Positions 1 to 8,849 of a stretch of 21,065 nucleotides of DNA are shown here, piece after piece; position 1 is the stretch's first letter, and each line of letters begins with the position of its first letter. A program made the translations under genes and the position numbers. The DNA comes from Larix sibirica (lineage: Eukaryota > Streptophyta > Pinopsida > Pinales > Pinaceae), in contig NWUY0300003611.1 in NCBI GenBank assembly GCA_004151065.3, positions 1 to 21,065 on the forward strand. The letters are read 5' to 3'. Under the pieces are notes generated by a model. It saw only the letters and a program-made list of their open reading frames with translations. It did no database searches and was not told where the DNA came from.

Positions 1-182
1 TTATTTTCTTAATTAAAGTCATGGAGTACTCTTTCTGATCTATTTCTGCTCTTTTCATGCTCTTTTTGGAAATTTGTTGCATAACAAGAAAAGTTGAATA
101 AAGGTTGAAAAGTAAACTAGAATAAATACATAAGAACCATGAAGGAGTTGAAAATACCATTGTTGGTTTTAGAAGTTGAATA

Positions 183-1248
183 GAAGAGGACAAGAAAATT
201 GAAGAAGATCTAACAAGTCAACTTTAAGAGAAAAAAGAGTCTTGTCAAAGGCAAGAGCTTGAGATCCTTTCACTAAAAGAATATTTGGATAAGGAATCTA
301 CCCAAATGAAAAAAGACTTGAATTTTGATAAGAGTTCATCAGCCTTAGAAGAAATCCTCAACCAACAAAGATATACCGGTGACAAGATGGGTATTAGGTA
401 TGACCACAAGCAAAAACACATTGAAGAAGAAAAGAGTTTTAACCTACCAAAGAAGACTGAAGAAAGATCTAAAGGTCATACAAATGACTCAAAATATTCC
501 AATAGCAGAGTAAAAGACCATGATAAATCCAAACATGGCAGGCAAGTATCTCAAAGACCTCCATTTCAAGGAAGATCAACCACTCCCAGGTATCAAGGAA
601 GCTCCATTCATTATGAAGGGAATAACAAAGGAGAAGATCATGAATTCATAAGGACTACATCACAAAGAATACCATTTGATCTCAAGTACCAAAGTTTCTT
701 TCATGGTTATTGTTTTTATTGTAACAATTTTGGACATAGGGCTATAGACTGCAGAGCTTATGCAAGAAATACTCAAGTAAGGAATAGATGTATCTACATG
801 GCTCCCTACAATGTTGAATGTCATACATGTAACAGTTATGGGCACATACAAGGTTCTATAGAAACAACTTCAGAAGAAATGATAAACCTAATCATGGAAA
901 GAATTCCAACAAATTTTGGAAGAGAAAGCGGGAAAAGGAAAATGAAGGTACATATCAGCTAGTTCTAAATACTCGAGGAAAAGAAAGAAGTGGCGTTGTC
1001 AAGCAAAGGAAGAAACGATGAAGGAAATATGAAATACAAAGCAAGAAAGATGAGGATGATCTTGAATGTGAATTCAATCCAACAAATGAAAGAAGAATGT
1101 CAAAAGCAGATGTTGCCACTGAGAAAGAGGAAATGGAAGGAAAACTTGAAGAAGACTGCAAAATTCCAAAAGCTAAAATTGAATAGAAAGGTAGTATTGT
1201 AATAGGCTCGAAAGAAGACAATAACAAATGCTCAAAAGATGAAAGATG
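183..1248 (+). pseudogene. Ty1/copia-type gag (nucleocapsid) pseudogene
   Basis: Gag would package the element's RNA in cytoplasmic virus-like particles. The frame is readable from about 183. It has a charged, helix-prone start (EEDKKIEEDLTSQL, then an in-frame TAA at 225-227), a block SSSALEEILNQQRYTGDK, a basic Ser/Arg-rich linker, and a zinc knuckle C-F-Y-C-N-N-F-G-H-R-A-I-D-C at about 708-755 matching CX2CX4HX4C. A second knuckle (C-H-T-C-N-S-Y-G-H) lacks its last Cys. This frame stops at 960-962. Reading continues in another frame from about 917 (WKRKREKENEG) with stops at 1019, 1184 and about 1246, giving a Lys/Glu-rich tail. The LEEIL-plus-double-knuckle layout is known from plant copia elements, notably Sirevirus-like ones. 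No ATG start is defensible. The family call is firm at superfamily level and uncertain below it. Confidence 0.72.
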
Positions 1249-3135
1249 AAGACTGTGTTGTCATTGAAAAGACCAAGAGATCTGCTTCGGGACATGACAA
1301 GAAGTGATATAATTGATCAAGTGTTGCATGTCCCTTATGAACATGTCAAAGGATATGTGAAAGAAGTTGTGGACTGATTACAAAATTGAGTACTCTCTTA
1401 ACAAGTCTTGTAGTGTTTTGGCATCATCTTCAAGGCCAAGTGTGAAAGAGGATTTCATCTATCTTAAAGGAAGAATTTATGACAGCTGTAAAGGTCACCT
1501 TTTAGACCTCAAAATGATTATTGAAGAATGATTTAAGATTCATTTGAAGATTGTGAGAAGCTTGTATGAATTACTTGGGGACTGCCACAAAAGGAAACTT
1601 GGTTTGAGATCTCTTTGGGTCGGTTTGGTCGTATCTTGAGAACCAATTTGACATTAATAAAAGGATTGTTATGGAGTTGAAATGAGTTGTTGATGAGATA
1701 TATCACATGATCTCTTTTGAAGGACTACAATAACATCTTTTGAGGTCTTCCTTGAGACTCATTTGAACTATGGTATATGATGTGGGTTGAGGACCAATCT
1801 TTGAATGGTCTTGACAGTTATAAAACTCCTTTGAAGGACTTCCATTGAAGGAATAAAGGACCGAGAGCGGACTTGACTGAGAATGGGACATGGAGTGTCA
1901 TGTGAACTTAAGGATATAAGTTGGTCTAAATGCTGCATAAGACCATGAGATAGAGATTGTAATTGAGTTGATTGTATTCACTCAACTAAGTCTATTTGTT
2001 GTCAATAACAAGAACAATCATTTGATGAGTACCTTACTCATTAATTGAAGTAGTTTGAGATGAACCAAAAGTGTTCCTTGTCCATCAAAGAACCAAGTCA
2101 AAGAATATATGAAATGAATTGTCTAATACAAGTACTCTTGAGACTCTTTGTAATCAAAGTTATGGACAGTTTTGTAGCACATGGACATAGATGATTTAAT
2201 GAGATATTGGGTTAGTCTTGATGCATCAAATAAGGTTGTATTTGGTAGGTCTAGGAGACAACATTTAACAAATAACTAAAGCATAATTGAGCCAAGAATT
2301 TTAATAGTCAAAAGAGAAACAACATAGGACTTGATCACAGCAGCTAAAAGACATGGCCGAAAACCTTTAATTTGACAAGAGATCAAGGACAATGTTTGAA
2401 GAATTCCATTGAGGGTTTTAGAACAGATCTTGGGACAATTGTTGAAGTGTCCAAGACAAAGATACAACAAAAGAGATTTAGCTCTCTATCATTGAAGCCG
2501 TGAGACATGTTGGGTAGAGTTTTTTAGACAGTCTTAGAAGGAAATGGAAGATGGAAAAGCACAAACTAAGGGGGGGCAAATTATTTATATCATGAAGATA
2601 ATTTGCAGCAATGATAAGCCTAGAAAGTAGTAGCCCTTGTTACTTGGAAATTTGGTTGGATGAATGAGAAAGGATTATTTGATAATAATTTGAGCAAGAG
2701 CAGATTTTGTCAGCAGAATTAGACCAATTGATTAATAGCTTAAAGAGTATGGCAGAATTGAGCATGTCTTGATTGTTTGAGCAGTAGTGCAACAACATAT
2801 GAAAGGGGTGACTTAATCTGGATCTTAGACAGATATATTGAACAGACTTTGAGACCATGCAGCAAAAATACTTGTTAAAGGCCTGAAGAATACACACTTG
2901 TGAAGCATATTTTCTTTGTTGAAGCATAGTGGACTTGAACAAACCTCGACCAAGAATTAACTAAAGGAAGAGTTTATTGAGGACAGACTTGAGCTGTCAA
3001 TGGACATTTTGGAAGAACAGCCATAGAAATGTTCGAAAAATTATGTTTTTGACAAAGAGAGCAGAATGACAAAGCAAACCTTTGAATTATCCTTTTTGAT
3101 TGAGGGAGAAAGAGCAGTAAAATATGGGCATAGTC
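1249..3135. other. Internal region of copia-like unit, no recognisable gene
   Basis: No reading frame here resembles protease, integrase, reverse transcriptase or RNase H. I looked on both strands for the copia RT signature YVDD and for knuckle or integrase motifs and saw none. Stops are dense in every frame. There is an isolated run of seven G at 2570-2576 in a purine context. The stretch is either the non-coding interior of a pol-deleted copia derivative or another insertion decayed beyond recognition by eye. Confidence 0.45.
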
Positions 3136-3390
3136 AAAGGGGGAGTCATCCAAATCACCCCAAAGAGAAGGGATATTGACAAGGGGAGATGCAGTAGGAC
3201 CAGGTTCAAGAGGAATAATCATCCCTTTTCCATTGATGTCAAAGGGGGAGAGATACACAGTAAAACAATCTCGAGTTAAGAAGCATGAAGTTAGGGGGAG
3301 TCAGCTCAAAGAATCATGAGAAAGAAGACAATACATCGAAAAGGGGAGCAGTGTTGTTTTACTAAGTTTCCATCAATGTCAAAGGGGAAG
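3136..3390 (+). repeat. Reiterated polypurine tracts before the 3' LTR
   Basis: Purine tracts of the form (A)AGGGG(G)A(G) recur at 3136-3145, 3181-3188, 3241-3250, 3293-3300, 3339-3348 and 3381-3390. Two are preceded by a shared phrase, CATTGATGTC at 3231 and CATCAATGTC at 3371. CATTGATGTC appears again at 3411, just inside the proposed LTR. The last tract abuts ATTGTTGG, the usual PPT/LTR boundary of copia elements. Multiple polypurine tracts upstream of the 3' LTR are a described trait of Sireviruses. Applying that here is inference. Confidence 0.6.
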
Positions 3391-3547
3391 ATTGTTGGAC
3401 ATTTGGTTGCCATTGATGTCAACCTTAGTAAAAGGGCATTGATGTAGTTCAGCAATGTCAATTTAGTAAAAGCAAAGTGTTATGATGACCAACCTTAGCT
3501 AGATATTGAAGAAGGAAAGCTTTGACAAATATTAATGGCCATGAATT

Positions 3548-3720
3548 CCATTGAAGAAGCCCCTAAACGCCTGTGTCCATATGAAGAAAATTGAAGAAGC
3601 CCCTAAGAGCATTAAATACATGAAGTGGTCAAAAAGACAAATCAAAACCCCTTGATGAAGCCATGAAGTGGTCAAAAATTCATGTCAAAATCCCATTGAA
3701 CCATTGAAGAAGCCCCTAAA
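3548..3720 (+). repeat. Short interspersed repeats inside the LTR
   Basis: ATTGAAGAAGCCCCTAA occurs three times, within 3548-3567, 3590-3606 and 3701-3720. CATGAAGTGGTCAAAAA occurs twice, at 3619-3635 and 3662-3678, lying between the second and third copies. Such arrays upstream of a TATA box are common in the U3 part of plant LTRs, where they can act as enhancer-like modules. That role is inferred from position only. Confidence 0.7.
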
Positions 3721-3871
3721 ATTATTGATGACAAGAATTATCGCAATTTTTTTTAGTTATCTTGTCACGAGTACATTGTTTGCAAATAAAGTAATAATCC
3801 AAAAAAAATGTATGTATAAGAAAAAGAATTGATTGAATGAGAGATGACTTAATTGATTGAATAATACCTGG

Positions 3872-3880
3872 TATAAATAT
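3872..3880 (+). promoter_or_regulatory. TATA box of the copia-type LTR
   Basis: TATAAATAT lies about 480 bases after the proposed LTR start, a reasonable place for the U3/R promoter. It is the only good TATA match in that part of the LTR. The assignment rests on motif and position alone. Confidence 0.4.
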
Positions 3881-4214
3881 ATCTAGAAAAGAAACTTGTG
3901 CCTTTTAATTTAAGAGTTGTGTGATTACATGCCCATTTTCTTAATTTATGTTAATATAACTTTAACATTCATTTAATATTTCCTATTATTTTTATTTTTC
4001 TTGTATTATTATATTATGTTTTAGGATTATTTCCCTTTTACGTTATTATTTAGTGCACGAGAAATCCTTTTCTGATTTTGATTTTTCGGAACACCCAAAC
4101 ATAGTGGAGGCTTTGTAGCCATATGCTCCCATTGGTGATGTTGATTTTAGACATTATGTTAAACACTTTTCCATATTTGTTTCAACCATTTCCTCTATAT
4201 TTCAAGTTTGTTGT

Positions 4215-4766
4215 ATGAAGAAGATAGACACAGCAAAACAAATTGCAGAAGAATTTTATGAGGTACCCCTAGGAGGAGTTGATGCATTGTTAGGAATCCA
4301 GTGGCTGCAAACACTAGGTACTTACTTAGGCAACCGCCAAGAAAACTTTATTAAGTTCAAGTGGAAAGGAGAAACATACAAGTTGTATAGGTTTCAACCC
4401 CCTCACACACAAATTGTGTCATCCCACAAAATCGAGAAGCTAATTCAAAAAGGAGCACCAGCTTATGTCGTACAATGTCATGAAATGGAATTATTAACTT
4501 CCGAAGTTGTCAAACCAGGTCATCCAAAGGTCTGGGATCTACTCCAAAAATATGAAAAGGTATTTGAAGACCTTCCCATGGAGTTACCACTGGAAAGAAA
4601 TATCGAGCATATAATTGAAATAAAGTCAAGCCCTGTCAATGTTAAGCCCTATAGGTATCCACACCATCATAAAACAGAGATTGAAAGATTAATCCAAGAC
4701 TTACTAAAGTGTGGAGTGATTGCGAAAATTCAAAGCCCTTATGTAGTGCCAGTAGTATTAGTATGA
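4215..4766 (+). pseudogene. Integrase scrap fused to protease tail and RT N-terminus
   Basis: This open frame of 183 residues is chimeric. Residues 1-14 (MKKIDTAKQIAEEF) match the integrase core segment KKTDTTKQIAEVF found at about 8952-8990, not a protease. From residue 15 it becomes the C-terminal end of the aspartic protease and its linker (VPLGGVDALLGIQWLQ, about 17-32), so the catalytic DT/SG motif is missing. The linker continues to about residue 105. RT begins with the PYRYPHHHKTEIERLIQDLL region at about 145-164, which positions the template-primer. The frame ends at TGA 4764-4766, after which RT homology continues in the same frame. The ATG is probably accidental, since it lies in the integrase-derived scrap. 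Confidence 0.8.
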
Positions 4767-5410
4767 AAGAAGGATGGATCCTTCATATTATGTATTGATT
4801 ACAGAGGATTAAATAAGATAATGATTAAAGACAAATTTCTCATTCCATTCATAGACGAAATGTTGGATGAACTTCATGGGGCACAGTATTTCTCAAAAAT
4901 AGATTTGAGATCGGGATACTATCAAATTAAGGTGAGACTAGAAGATGTGGCAAAAACAGGTTTTTGAACCCATGAAGGACATTATGAGTTCAAGGTAATG
5001 CTCCAGACACCTTCCAAGAAGCCATGAACAATTTATTTCAATTGTATCTCAAGAAGTTTGTACTAGTTTTCTTTGACGACGTCCTCATATACAGTAAGAC
5101 GTGGAAGGAACACCTCACACATTTGGAACAAGTACTATCTATTTTGAAGGAAAATCAATTCTACACAAAGATGTCCAAATGCACATTTGGTAAGGAGGAA
5201 GTGAATTATCTTGGACATGTGATATCCAAGGAAGGAGTCAAGGTGGACCCAAAAAAATCAAATCAATCACAGAGTGGCCCAAACCAACATCTCCAAGTTA
5301 AGGGGATTCCTTGGGCTGACTGGGTACTACCAAAGATTCATTTGAAATTATGCTCACATTACCGCTCCTTTATCAAATCTTCTAAAAAAGAATGTGTTTC
5401 AATGGAGTGA
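4767..5410 (+). pseudogene. Gypsy reverse transcriptase, palm and connection (broken)
   Basis: RT copies element RNA into DNA. The first catalytic Asp is in [12 protein letters not shown] (codon 4902-4904) and the paired catalytic Asps are in VFFDDVLIYS (5072-5080), so the active-site triad survives. Damage includes TGA at 4965 and a short deletion at about 5000 that removes the usual PFGLTNA block and shifts frame. There is also a one-base shift in the A-run 5251-5257 and another shift at about 5290. The frame then recovers as RGFLGLTGYYQRFI from 5301, with TGA at 5343. The stop-free piece 5024-5410 therefore carries a meaningless tail after about residue 78. Confidence 0.88.
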
Positions 5411-5885
5411 ATTGGCATAAAAGTGTTTTGAAGCATTGAAAAAATTCATGCCCAGAACACCTGTACTAGCTACACCGGACTTCTCCAAACCATTTGTAAT
5501 AGAATGCGACGCTTCAGGTTATGGGTTGGGAGTAGTATTAATGCAAGAGGAGCACCTGATAACTTTCGAGAGTAGGAAGCTAAATAAACGAGAGTAGTTG
5601 AAGTCTACATATGATAAGGAAATGTTGGCCATTATGTATGCATTAGAAAAGTGGCGACAATACCTCTTAGGAAGCAAATTTATGGTCTGCACGGACCACA
5701 ATAGTCTTCAATACCTTCTTCAACAGAAAACATTGTCCACGGAAAAACTGAAATGGATAGAAAAAATTGTTACTTTCGACATGGAAATAATACATAAAAA
5801 GGGGAAAGATAATGTAGTAGCAGATGCACTTTCCAGGAAGGATGAAGAGATGACCTCTTACTTCGTTTCAGTCGTGATTCCATAA
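5411..5885 (+). pseudogene. Gypsy RNase H domain (broken)
   Basis: RNase H degrades the RNA strand of the RNA-DNA hybrid. The catalytic residues can be placed: Asp in ECDASGYGLG (5508-5510), Glu in YDKEMLAI (5619-5621), Asp in CTDHNSL (5694-5696) and Asp in VADALSR (5823-5825), so the chemistry is preserved. The frame is continuous with the RT connection from 5301 but has stops at 5418, 5595 and 5883, with TGA immediately following at 5886. The last 95 codons are stop-free. The exact left limit of the domain is approximate. Confidence 0.88.
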
Positions 5886-6788
5886 TGACTAGATGAAATA
5901 CGAAGCGAGTACACCAAGGACCCAGAGATGAGTGCAATAATTAATAATCCCAATCAAGTTACCAAGTTTAAATGGAAAAATGATATCCTTTGGTACAAAG
6001 GGAGGATCTATCTAAACCCAACTTCTAAATTCAAAACCAAGATCGTAAAGGAGTCCCATGATTCACCAGCAGCAGGACATGTAGCATTTTTCAAATCTTA
6101 GTATAATGCAAGAAGGTCCTTCTTCTAGAAAGGGATGCAAAAATATATCCAAAAATATGTGGCAAAATGCGACAAATCCCAAAGGAACACAAGCGAAAAT
6201 GCTTTGACCCCAAGGTTACTTCACCCTCTACACATTCCAAACCAAAAATGGGAAGAGATATCTATGTATTTCATTGAGGCGTTACCCATGTCAAAAGGAA
6301 AGGACAAAATATTTGTAGTGGTTGATCGATTAACCAAATTTGCACATGTCATGGAGGTGAAGAAGACAGACACATCAAAACAAATTGAAAATATATTATG
6401 CAAGCACACATACAAGTTACATGGATTTCCAAGAGTCATTGTTAGTGACAGTGATGTGAAGTTAAATAGGAAATTCTGGAGGGAATTTTTCAAACAAGTG
6501 GGTACATCACTCAACATGAGCTCATCTTATCATCCCCAAATAGATGGCCAGACAGAATTTGTAAATAAATGCTTGGAATCCTATCTACATTGTTTCTTAA
6601 CGAATAAGTATAATAATTGGTCTCAATGGTTACACCTAGTAGAATGGCGGTACAACTCTATGTACCACACCTCCAAAACAATTATTCATTTTCAAGCCTT
6701 ATATGGGTATGAACCTCCCAAATGGAAAGAGTTTGTTCTAAATGACACTAATGTACCAGAAGTAAGGAACCAATTAAAGAGAACTTAG
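5886..6788 (+). pseudogene. Gypsy integrase, zinc region and catalytic core (copy 1)
   Basis: Integrase joins element DNA to the chromosome. The H2C2 zinc region has His at 6057 and 6078 and Cys at 6168. The second Cys of the CX2C pair is Ser (6177), so zinc binding is probably lost. Stops at 6099 and 6126 interrupt it. From 6135 the core runs 217 codons open. The first catalytic Asp (family form MDFI) is Tyr (MYFI, residue 45), while Asp105 (VSDSD) and Glu141 (DGQTE) keep the D35E spacing. It ends at TAG 6786-6788. The relative at 8850-9533 keeps the first Asp, which supports reading this Tyr as a mutation. Confidence 0.88.
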
Positions 6789-7217
6789 AAGATGATCGAA
6801 ATACTCAATGATAACTTAACAACTGCACAGAACCATATGAGGCAACAATTAGATCAACACATAACCATATGAGGCAACAAGTATACTAGAATAGAACAGA
6901 GAGAGAATTTGAAGTGGGAGACTGGGTATGTGTAAGATTCCAACCTTAAAAACAATTATCTCTCAAACAAGGAGGGAAAAATAAGTTGGCCCCAAAATTC
7001 TATGGACCATACCATATTAATAAGAAGATTATTCAAGTAGCATATTGATTAGACTTACTAGAAAAGAGTTGTATCCACAATGTTTTCCATGTGTCTAATC
7101 TCAAGAAGGTGTTGGGACAACATCAATCGGCATAGACTATACTTCCTATGTTGGGGGACAAAGAAAGATTCATTTTTGAACCATAAGCGATAATTGCTAC
7201 CAAAGAAAAAAAGCTTA
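6789..7217 (+). pseudogene. Integrase C-terminus, GPY module and truncated chromodomain
   Basis: After the core, a shifted frame gives EFEVGDWVCVRFQP, then KLAPKFYGPYHI (the GPY/F module), FHVSNLKKVLG, and finally EP-AIIATKEKKL, the entry to the chromodomain that targets integration in chromoviruses. At least four stops lie in this frame. A 32-base tandem duplication (6831-6880) causes the frame change. Homology to the downstream relative ends around 7216-7219, in the middle of the chromodomain, so the aromatic-cage part is missing. Confidence 0.8.
6831..6880 (+). repeat. 32-bp tandem duplication inside integrase
   Basis: AACCATATGAGGCAACAA occurs at 6831-6848 and again at 6863-6880, an offset of 32 bases. 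The relative at about 9419-9445 has the corresponding sequence once, so the extra copy is a local duplication that shifts frame. Confidence 0.8.
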
Positions 7218-7537
7218 TGTGATGTCCCCGACCTCAAACTAAGGCCAGAGGCTATAGGAAACCCAGGAAAAAGGGGCTAAGTGAAGTATTACATAGCGTA
7301 TTAAGGTTATTCCAACTAACCATTCAACCAATAAATTTAAATCTATAGCCTTTTAAAAAAATTGCTAGACATGCAAGCATAACATTCCCCTGTGGTGAAT
7401 ACTATTGAAAATAATAATAATGTAATTCATAACGTGTACATGAGTAAAGCACGGTAATTAGAATCTCTATTACGATTAAGAACATACAATTAAGTCACGT
7501 ACTTGATAGTAATTATTGGATTTGTAATGCTATTGAG
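7218..7537. mobile_element. LTR-like fragment inserted in the chromodomain
   Basis: Sequence unrelated to the gypsy Pol begins at TGTGATGTCCCCGACC (7218, or TGATG at 7220). A TG start followed by a TGATGTCCCC-type opening looks like a plant LTR terminus. The remaining 320 bases are AT-rich with no coding frame and a short AAT microsatellite near 7411. The fragment is cut by the n at 7538, so no partner LTR, terminal CA or target-site duplication can be seen. It could also be a simple rearrangement breakpoint. Confidence 0.4.
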
Positions 7538-7538
7538 N
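7538..7538. other. Single-n contig join 1
   Basis: A lone n separates the LTR-like fragment from a near-perfect copy of upstream sequence (5222 onward). It most likely marks a scaffold join of unknown size. A short reading frame spanning it is artificial. Confidence 0.85.
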
Positions 7539-8848
7539 ATATCCAAGGAAGGAGTCAAGGTGGACCCAAAAAAATCAAATCAATCACAGAGTGGCCCAAA
7601 CCAACATCTCCAAGTTAAGGGGATTCCTTGGGCTGACTGGGTACTACCAAAGATTCATTTGAAATTATGCTCACATTACCGCTCCTTTATCAAATCTTCT
7701 AAAAAAGAATGTGTTTCAATGGAGTGAATTGGCATAAAAGTGTTTTGAAGCATTGAAAAAATTCATGCCCAGAACACCTGTACTAGCTACACCGGACTTC
7801 TCCAAACCATTTGTAATAGAATGCGACGCTTCAGGTTATGGGTTGGGAGTAGTATTAATGCAAGAGGAGCACCTGATAACTTTTGAGAGTAGGAAGCTAA
7901 ATAAACGAGAGTAGTTGAAGTCTACATATGATAAGGAAATGTTGGCCATTATGTATGCATTAGAAAAGTGGCGACAATACCTCTTAGGAAGCAAATTTAT
8001 GGTCTGCACGGACCACAATAGTCTTCAATACCTTCTTCAACAGAAAACATTGTCCACGGAAAAACTGAAATGGATAGAAAAAATTGTTACTTTCGACATG
8101 GAAATAATACATAAAAAGGGGAAAGATAATGTAGTAGCAGATGCACTTTCCAGGAAGGATGAAGAGATGACCTCTTACTTCGTTTCAGTCGTGATTCCAT
8201 AATGACTAGATGAAATACGAAGCGAGTACACCAAGGACCCAGAGATGAGTGCAATAATTAATAATCCCAATCAAGTTACCAAGTTTAAATGGAAAAATGA
8301 TATCCTTTGGTACAAAGGGAGGATCTATCTAAACCCAACTTCTAAATTCAAAACCAAGATCGTAAAGGAGTCCCATGATTCACCAGCAGCAGGACATGTA
8401 GCATTTTTCAAATCTTAGTATAATGCAAGAAGGTCCTTCTTCTAGAAAGGGATGCAAAAATATATCCAAAAATATGTGGCAAAATGCGACAAATCCCAAA
8501 GGAACACAAGCGAAAATGCTTTGACCCCAAGGTTACTTCACCCTCTACACATTCCAAACCAAAAATGGGAAGAGATATCTATGTATTTCATTGAGGCGTT
8601 ACCCATGTCAAAAGGAAAGGACAAAATATTTGTAGTGGTTGATCGATTAACCAAATTTGCACATGTCATGGAGGTGAAGAAGACAGACACATCAAAACAA
8701 ATTGAAAATATATTATGCAAGCACACATACAAGTTACATGGATTTCCAAGAGTCATTGTTAGTGACAGTGATGTGAAGTTAAATAGGAAATTCTGGAGGG
8801 AATTTTTCAAACAAGTGGGTACATCACTCAACATGAGCTCATCTTATC
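7539..8848 (+). repeat. Gypsy RT/RNase H/integrase copy 2, duplicate of 5222-6531
   Basis: The whole 1310 bases align to 5222-6531 at a constant offset of 2317. I found one mismatch (C at 5567, T at 7884). It carries the same broken RT end, the same RNase H stops, the same Cys-to-Ser zinc change and the same Asp-to-Tyr integrase change as copy 1. Sharing every lesion means it is the same locus, an allele, or a very recent duplicate, not an independent insertion. It starts and ends exactly at n characters. Confidence 0.93.
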
Positions 8849-8849
8849 N
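8849..8849. other. Single-n contig join 2
   Basis: The left side ends at the equivalent of copy 1 position 6531, while the right side starts at the equivalent of 6258. The two sides overlap by about 274 bases in element coordinates but differ in sequence. A scaffolder placing two related repeat contigs with a negative gap would give this pattern. Confidence 0.85.

Larger units (their letters stand above)
3393..4213 (+). mobile_element. Probable copia-type 3' LTR (end unresolved)
   Basis: The LTR start is placed at TGTTGG (3393-3398), directly after the last polypurine tract and in the typical plant copia context. Inside are short internal repeats (3548-3720) and a TATA-like box at 3872-3880, followed by AT-rich sequence suitable for R/U5. 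I cannot fix the 3' end. A terminal CA could lie near 4099-4101, but no matching 5' LTR or target-site duplication is visible, so the right boundary is only the point where gypsy homology begins. No gene is seen in this stretch. Confidence 0.5.
4214..7217 (+). mobile_element. Ty3/gypsy chromovirus relic, copy 1 (partial)
   Basis: One Pol polyprotein can be followed across this span in the order protease tail, RT, RNase H, integrase zinc region, integrase core, GPY module and start of the chromodomain. Integrase after RT/RNase H is the Ty3/gypsy arrangement, and the C-terminal chromodomain places it among chromoviruses. Gag, the protease active site, the 5' LTR and the primer-binding site are absent. 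The left end is a rearrangement junction (about 4257). The right end is cut in the chromodomain at about 7218, where a different LTR-like sequence begins. At least nine in-frame stops plus several indels make it inactive. Confidence 0.88.

Noticed and set aside
2974-3258. 94-codon minus-strand frame across the polypurine region
   Set aside because: It is Pro/Leu/Ser-rich because it is the complement of purine tracts. No motif supports a gene.
6221-6517. 98-codon minus-strand frame over integrase, with matches at 8538-8834 and 8828-9109
   Set aside because: It is the antisense shadow of the conserved integrase coding strand. Its recurrence follows integrase conservation.
7503-7727. Open frame spanning the n at 7538
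   Set aside because: It crosses a contig join and combines LTR-like sequence with the frameshifted RT end, so it is artificial.
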